A DNA stretch of 43,137 nt, from NCBI GenBank assembly GCA_028279305.1, contig JANQOA010000092.1, positions 1 to 43,137 on the forward strand. The letters are read 5' to 3'. Shown here one piece after another: positions 40,808 through 43,137 of the stretch. The notes under the pieces were generated by a model. It saw only the letters and a program-made list of their open reading frames with translations, did not search any database and was not told the origin of the DNA. The stretch's first letter is position 1; every line of letters starts with the position of its first letter. The position numbers were made by a program, and so were the translations under genes. This stretch comes from Pseudomonadales bacterium (lineage in GTDB: Bacteria > Pseudomonadota > Gammaproteobacteria > Pseudomonadales > Azotimanducaceae).

Positions 40808-41257
40808 CTAATTCAGGTTCAGGGCACGGCGCTCCGGCGTTGACAGCGAACCGGCTTTTTCCGCCAGCCAGTGCCGGCCGCCGGCGGTTTCCACAAACAG
40901 CCCCCGGTAACTCTGCAGCAGCCGTTCCGCCAGCTCATTGGAAATAGAACCGTTCTGTTTGCGGCGCACGATGGTGGAGAAGGCGCCCCGCTGCCGGTCC
41001 ATCAGTAACATGAAGACAAAAGCCTGATCGTCGTCCAACCGGGCGGGGTCGGTCAGGCCGGTGCGGAAGATGTAGGCGTTGTTGCCTTCGTAAACCGGTG
41101 TATAGGCCTCAAAAGAGCGGGCAGTGATATGGTCTTCCGCCTGGGCCAGTAGTTGCACCTTGGTCTGCCGCACCTGGGCAGCCAGGTAAACGATGGAGAT
41201 GACAACCGCCGCGGCAGCCACCGCCTCAGCGCTTGCGCCTATAGCTTCCCAGTTCAT
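40808..41257 (-). CDS. Hypothetical protein with one N-terminal membrane segment
   Basis: From ATG 41257 the 149-residue protein starts MNWEAIGASAEAVAAAAVVISIVYLAAQVRQ, a single membrane anchor. A soluble helical domain follows with YIFRTGLTDPARLDDDQAFVF and a C-terminal region ending GGRHWLAEKAGSLS. Proteins with this layout are common conserved hypotheticals in marine bacteria; no function is known to me. It follows the SRPBCC gene by ten bases in the same direction. Confidence 0.65.
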   Translation of the reverse strand: MNWEAIGASAEAVAAAAVVISIVYLAAQVRQTKVQLLAQAEDHITARSFEAYTPVYEGNNAYIFRTGLTDPARLDDDQAFVFMLLMDRQRGAFSTIVRRKQNGSISNELAERLLQSYRGLFVETAGGRHWLAEKAGSLSTPERRALNLN

Positions 41258-41267
41258 ATGACCTCCT

Positions 41268-41711
41268 CTATTCCGCTGATTTGTTCTGTTTCTGGTCCAG
41301 GTACCCGGCAAAGCCTTGGATAAAACTATCCCAGCCGGCCGCGTGATTGTGGTACGACGTTTCGCTCTGGAAACCGGAATGGGTAATTTCAACCCAGCTG
41401 GCGTGCGCTTTCCCTTTCCCTTTCCCTTCCCCTTCCCCTTCCCCTTCCCCGGTCAACGCAACGTGCACCCGGGTCTGTTCATCGTCACCCTGCCACTGCC
41501 ACGTGTGGCTGAAGCTCCGCTCCGGTTCCAGGTGCAGAAAATGGCCGGTCATGATCACCCCGCCCGGCATGATGAGCGCGTACTCGCCGCCCACTGTGGG
41601 ATCGATTCGCATTGCCGTTGCGGGAGGAATGACCGTTGATGCGTCAAGCCAGCGGCGGTAAATCTCTGTGCTGGGGAATGCCAGCGCATAACTCTTTTTG
41701 AAAGTCGTTAT
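41268..41711 (-). CDS. SRPBCC (AHSA1-like) domain protein, start codon unclear
   Basis: The frame encodes an AHSA1-like START-fold protein: ALAFPSTEIYRRWLDAS, MRIDPTVGGEYAL, GHFLHLEPERSFSHTW and the closing GWDSFIQGFAGYL. Homology reaches to about 41711, well before the first ATG (41612). At 41711 the codon is ATA, seven bases behind a good GAGGG, where ATG would be expected; the frame is closed by TAG at 41757-41759. So the start is ATA, or ATG was lost or misread. The GE/GK repeat lies in the middle of the domain, between two strands. Confidence 0.65.
   Translation of the reverse strand: MTTFKKSYALAFPSTEIYRRWLDASTVIPPATAMRIDPTVGGEYALIMPGGVIMTGHFLHLEPERSFSHTWQWQGDDEQTRVHVALTGEGEGEGEGKGKGKAHASWVEITHSGFQSETSYHNHAAGWDSFIQGFAGYLDQKQNKSAE
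41409..41450 (-). repeat. Coding hexanucleotide repeat, (GGGGAA)4(GGGAAA)3
   Basis: On the minus strand seven hexamers follow one another: four GGGGAA and three GGGAAA. They encode alternating Gly-Glu and then Gly-Lys inside the SRPBCC domain. The 6-base unit keeps the frame whatever the copy number. It is a candidate for slipped-strand length variation, with a change of charge halfway. Confidence 0.9.
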
Positions 41712-41768
41712 TACGGTACCCTCATCAATACAGGTGTCTATAACCGCGGCAAGCGTCTATGCAGGCGC

Positions 41769-42113
41769 TCAATCCTCAATTTTTTCCGCGCTGCGCAGCA
41801 CCACATGGGCGATTTTTCCGCTGCTGTTTTCCAGCCGCAGCACAGCCAGTTCGTAACCGAAAAATTTGTTGTAAGTATGTCCCTGGCCGCGGTGGGAAAA
41901 GCTGCAGGGTTCACTGACTTCGCAGTACTTTATATCCGTTAAAGTGAACGGGCCCTGATCAACGGCAGAGGCGCCAAAAGAGCCGATAATCACCCAGTCC
42001 TCCCAGGTCTCGGACATGCCGATGGCGTCCACGTCCGCATACTGTTCACCGCGCGGATCCGCGCAGCCGTGCAGGGCTAACCACAGCATGATCAGGGCCA
42101 GCCGGGCCGGCAT
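41769..42113 (-). CDS. Small predicted lipoprotein
   Basis: From ATG 42113 the 114-residue protein has a signal peptide ending in the lipobox ALHGC, so it is probably lipid-anchored. The mature domain carries VIIGSFGASAVDQGPFTLTDIKYC and two cysteines in YCEVSEPCSF. The start shares a base with the stop of the GFA gene (TGATG), so the two are coupled. I do not recognise a function. Confidence 0.65.
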   Translation of the reverse strand: MPARLALIMLWLALHGCADPRGEQYADVDAIGMSETWEDWVIIGSFGASAVDQGPFTLTDIKYCEVSEPCSFSHRGQGHTYNKFFGYELAVLRLENSSGKIAHVVLRSAEKIED

Positions 42114-42523
42114 CAGTCGGGCTGTTCCAGGCCCGGATAGCTCGGGTGCTGGGGGATGTTGCTGCTGATATGCGACCAGGCGGGTTTTGCGGATGTCCAT
42201 ACATGCATGACCGGCGGTTTTATGTCGGGCCCTTCCAGCACCCCCAGGGGTAAACCCAGAATTGATGCATAAGCGTCCGGTTCGAACCACAACGGGCAGC
42301 CGCACTTGCTGCAGAAGCAGCGCAACCCGCCGCCGGAGTGATAGCGGCTGATCGCGGATGTCGGCGCTGTAATGTGCAGGTTGGCGCGTTGGACCACCCC
42401 CCAGGCGGCCGGGCTGGTGCCGGCAAACTTGCGGCAAGTCCGGCAATGGCAATAGCGCGCGTCGTGCACTTCTCCTTGAATGGAAAAGGTCACCTCACCG
42501 CACAAACAGGCTCCTTTGATCAT
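42113..42523 (-). CDS. GFA-family zinc protein
   Basis: From ATG 42523 the protein has 136 residues and the full cysteine set: GACLCGEVTF, RYCHCRTCRKFAG and CFCSKCGCPLWF. The frame is open further upstream to 42616, but homology begins at MIKGACLCG. It is followed by a coupled lipoprotein gene and preceded by another GFA gene ten bases away. Confidence 0.9.
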   Translation of the reverse strand: MIKGACLCGEVTFSIQGEVHDARYCHCRTCRKFAGTSPAAWGVVQRANLHITAPTSAISRYHSGGGLRCFCSKCGCPLWFEPDAYASILGLPLGVLEGPDIKPPVMHVWTSAKPAWSHISSNIPQHPSYPGLEQPD

Positions 42524-42533
42524 GGCGCATCTA

Positions 42534-42977
42534 TCATGACGGGGATCGGTCCGGGTTGATGATAGACGGCCCATAACCCGGGGGCCACTGTTTGTATTGC
42601 GGCAGGTCGTCTGCAATGTGGTACCAGCTTACGCACTCTTCGGTAAACATATGTCCCAGCAGGGTAAGCTCAGGGTCGCCGTCCAGGGTCCCGGCGGGCA
42701 CAGCCAGGTTGCCGTCACCGGACTGGCCGTGCACCAGCAGATGGGTACCGCAGTGGGGGCAGAACTCGCGGCAGGCGCCGGGAGAAGAAGTGTACGCCAC
42801 CCGCCGGCTGCCGCTGTGAGACCATAACAATTGTCCGGGCGGCACCACACAGTGGGTGGAAAACGCTGTGCCGTGGGCTTTTCTGCACATGCCGCAGTAA
42901 CAGTGGATGGCGTTGAGGCGCTCGCGCCGGATCTGATAACGAATGTGGCCGCACAGGCAGCCGCCGGAAAAAGACAT
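42534..42977 (-). CDS. GFA-family zinc protein
   Basis: The 147-residue protein has the complete set GGCLCGHIRY, IHCYCGMCRKAHG and EFCPHCGTHLLV. It and the next GFA gene look like diverged tandem copies, though their C-terminal halves differ. The gene begins ten bases behind the partial gene at the window edge, so it probably belongs to the same transcript. Confidence 0.92.
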   Translation of the reverse strand: MSFSGGCLCGHIRYQIRRERLNAIHCYCGMCRKAHGTAFSTHCVVPPGQLLWSHSGSRRVAYTSSPGACREFCPHCGTHLLVHGQSGDGNLAVPAGTLDGDPELTLLGHMFTEECVSWYHIADDLPQYKQWPPGYGPSIINPDRSPS

Positions 42978-42987
42978 CAGCAGCTCC

Positions 42988-43137
42988 CTATACGCCGGGG
43001 TTTGAAGACAGCACCCGCAGCTCCCGCCGCAGGTTGGCCAATAACACCGGTACCATGTCTTTTACCCAGCGCGGTTCGCGATGGCGGATCATCAGCCAGA
43101 ACAGTGACTTTACGTCCCAGAAGGTTGCATCCAGCAA
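42988..43137 (-). CDS. C-terminal end of an unidentified protein (partial)
   Basis: The frame enters from the right edge and ends with TAG at 42988-42990. The last 49 residues include SLFWLMIRHREPRWVKDMVPVL and a helix NLRRELRVLSSN. This is too little to name the family. It is the first gene of the minus-strand run seen here. Confidence 0.5.
   Translation of the reverse strand: MLDATFWDVKSLFWLMIRHREPRWVKDMVPVLLANLRRELRVLSSNPGV

Overview
The window comes from a gammaproteobacterial chromosome. The best evidence is the core block at 20.9-27.6 kb, rppH-ptsP and then lgt-thyA-folA, an arrangement familiar from Pseudomonas and its relatives, together with an NADH-dependent FabV enoyl reductase and a split glycine decarboxylase subunit (GcvPB). 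The genus cannot be read from the sequence; an uncultivated marine-type gammaproteobacterium is my inference.

Layout. (1) 1-674 is the 3' end of gcvPB, followed by two tight hairpins. (2) 0.7-18.6 kb is an accessory stretch, visibly lower in GC than the rest. It holds about 30 mostly small, mostly plus-strand genes: an orphan, frameshifted Rieske protein, a HIT protein, a CDI-type immunity-like protein, three GNAT acetyltransferases, two cupins, a phytanoyl-CoA-dioxygenase-like enzyme, a LOG protein, a GFA protein, an isoprenylcysteine-methyltransferase-like membrane protein, a BLUF photoreceptor, an orphan ExbD, a ClpX-zinc-finger/HTH protein with its own operator, decayed toxin-antitoxin genes, and many small secreted, lipo- or membrane proteins. 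Many start with GTG or TTG and overlap their neighbour by 1-30 bases. I found no integrase, transposase or attC sites. (3) 18.6-35.1 kb is high-GC core: a DUF255 thioredoxin-fold protein, rppH, ptsP, an SDR, a TANGO2/NRDE protein, lgt-thyA-folA, an S9 peptidase, an AcoX-like ATP-NAD kinase-family protein coupled to fabV, a membrane class III nucleotide cyclase, and hemE coupled to a small membrane-anchored protein. (4) 35.1-43.1 kb is a nearly all-minus run of small genes: five GFA-family zinc proteins (one only half length), DUF1330, PPOX-type flavoprotein, M48 peptidase, MAPEG, deazaflavin-type nitroreductase, a chorismate mutase-cupin fusion, and an SRPBCC protein carrying a coding hexanucleotide repeat.

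How the genes work together. lgt-thyA-folA joins lipoprotein maturation with the thymidylate/folate cycle. rppH-ptsP joins RNA 5'-end processing with the nitrogen phosphotransferase system. The AcoX-like/fabV pair suggests a link between NAD(H) and fatty-acid reduction. The right-hand small-gene run is rich in thiol-, zinc- and flavin-type small-molecule enzymes, which fits detoxification, although no pathway can be read from it.

Most notable signals: the three-half-site operator over a promoter before the ClpX-ZBD/HTH gene (12.19-12.23 kb), a toxin-antitoxin pair fused by an internal deletion (14.4-14.8 kb), the chorismate mutase-cupin fusion, the in-frame GGGGAA/GGGAAA repeat with a probable lost or ATA start codon in the SRPBCC gene, six GFA paralogues in 43 kb, and a small secreted protein with a TonB-receptor-like mature N-terminus near an orphan ExbD.
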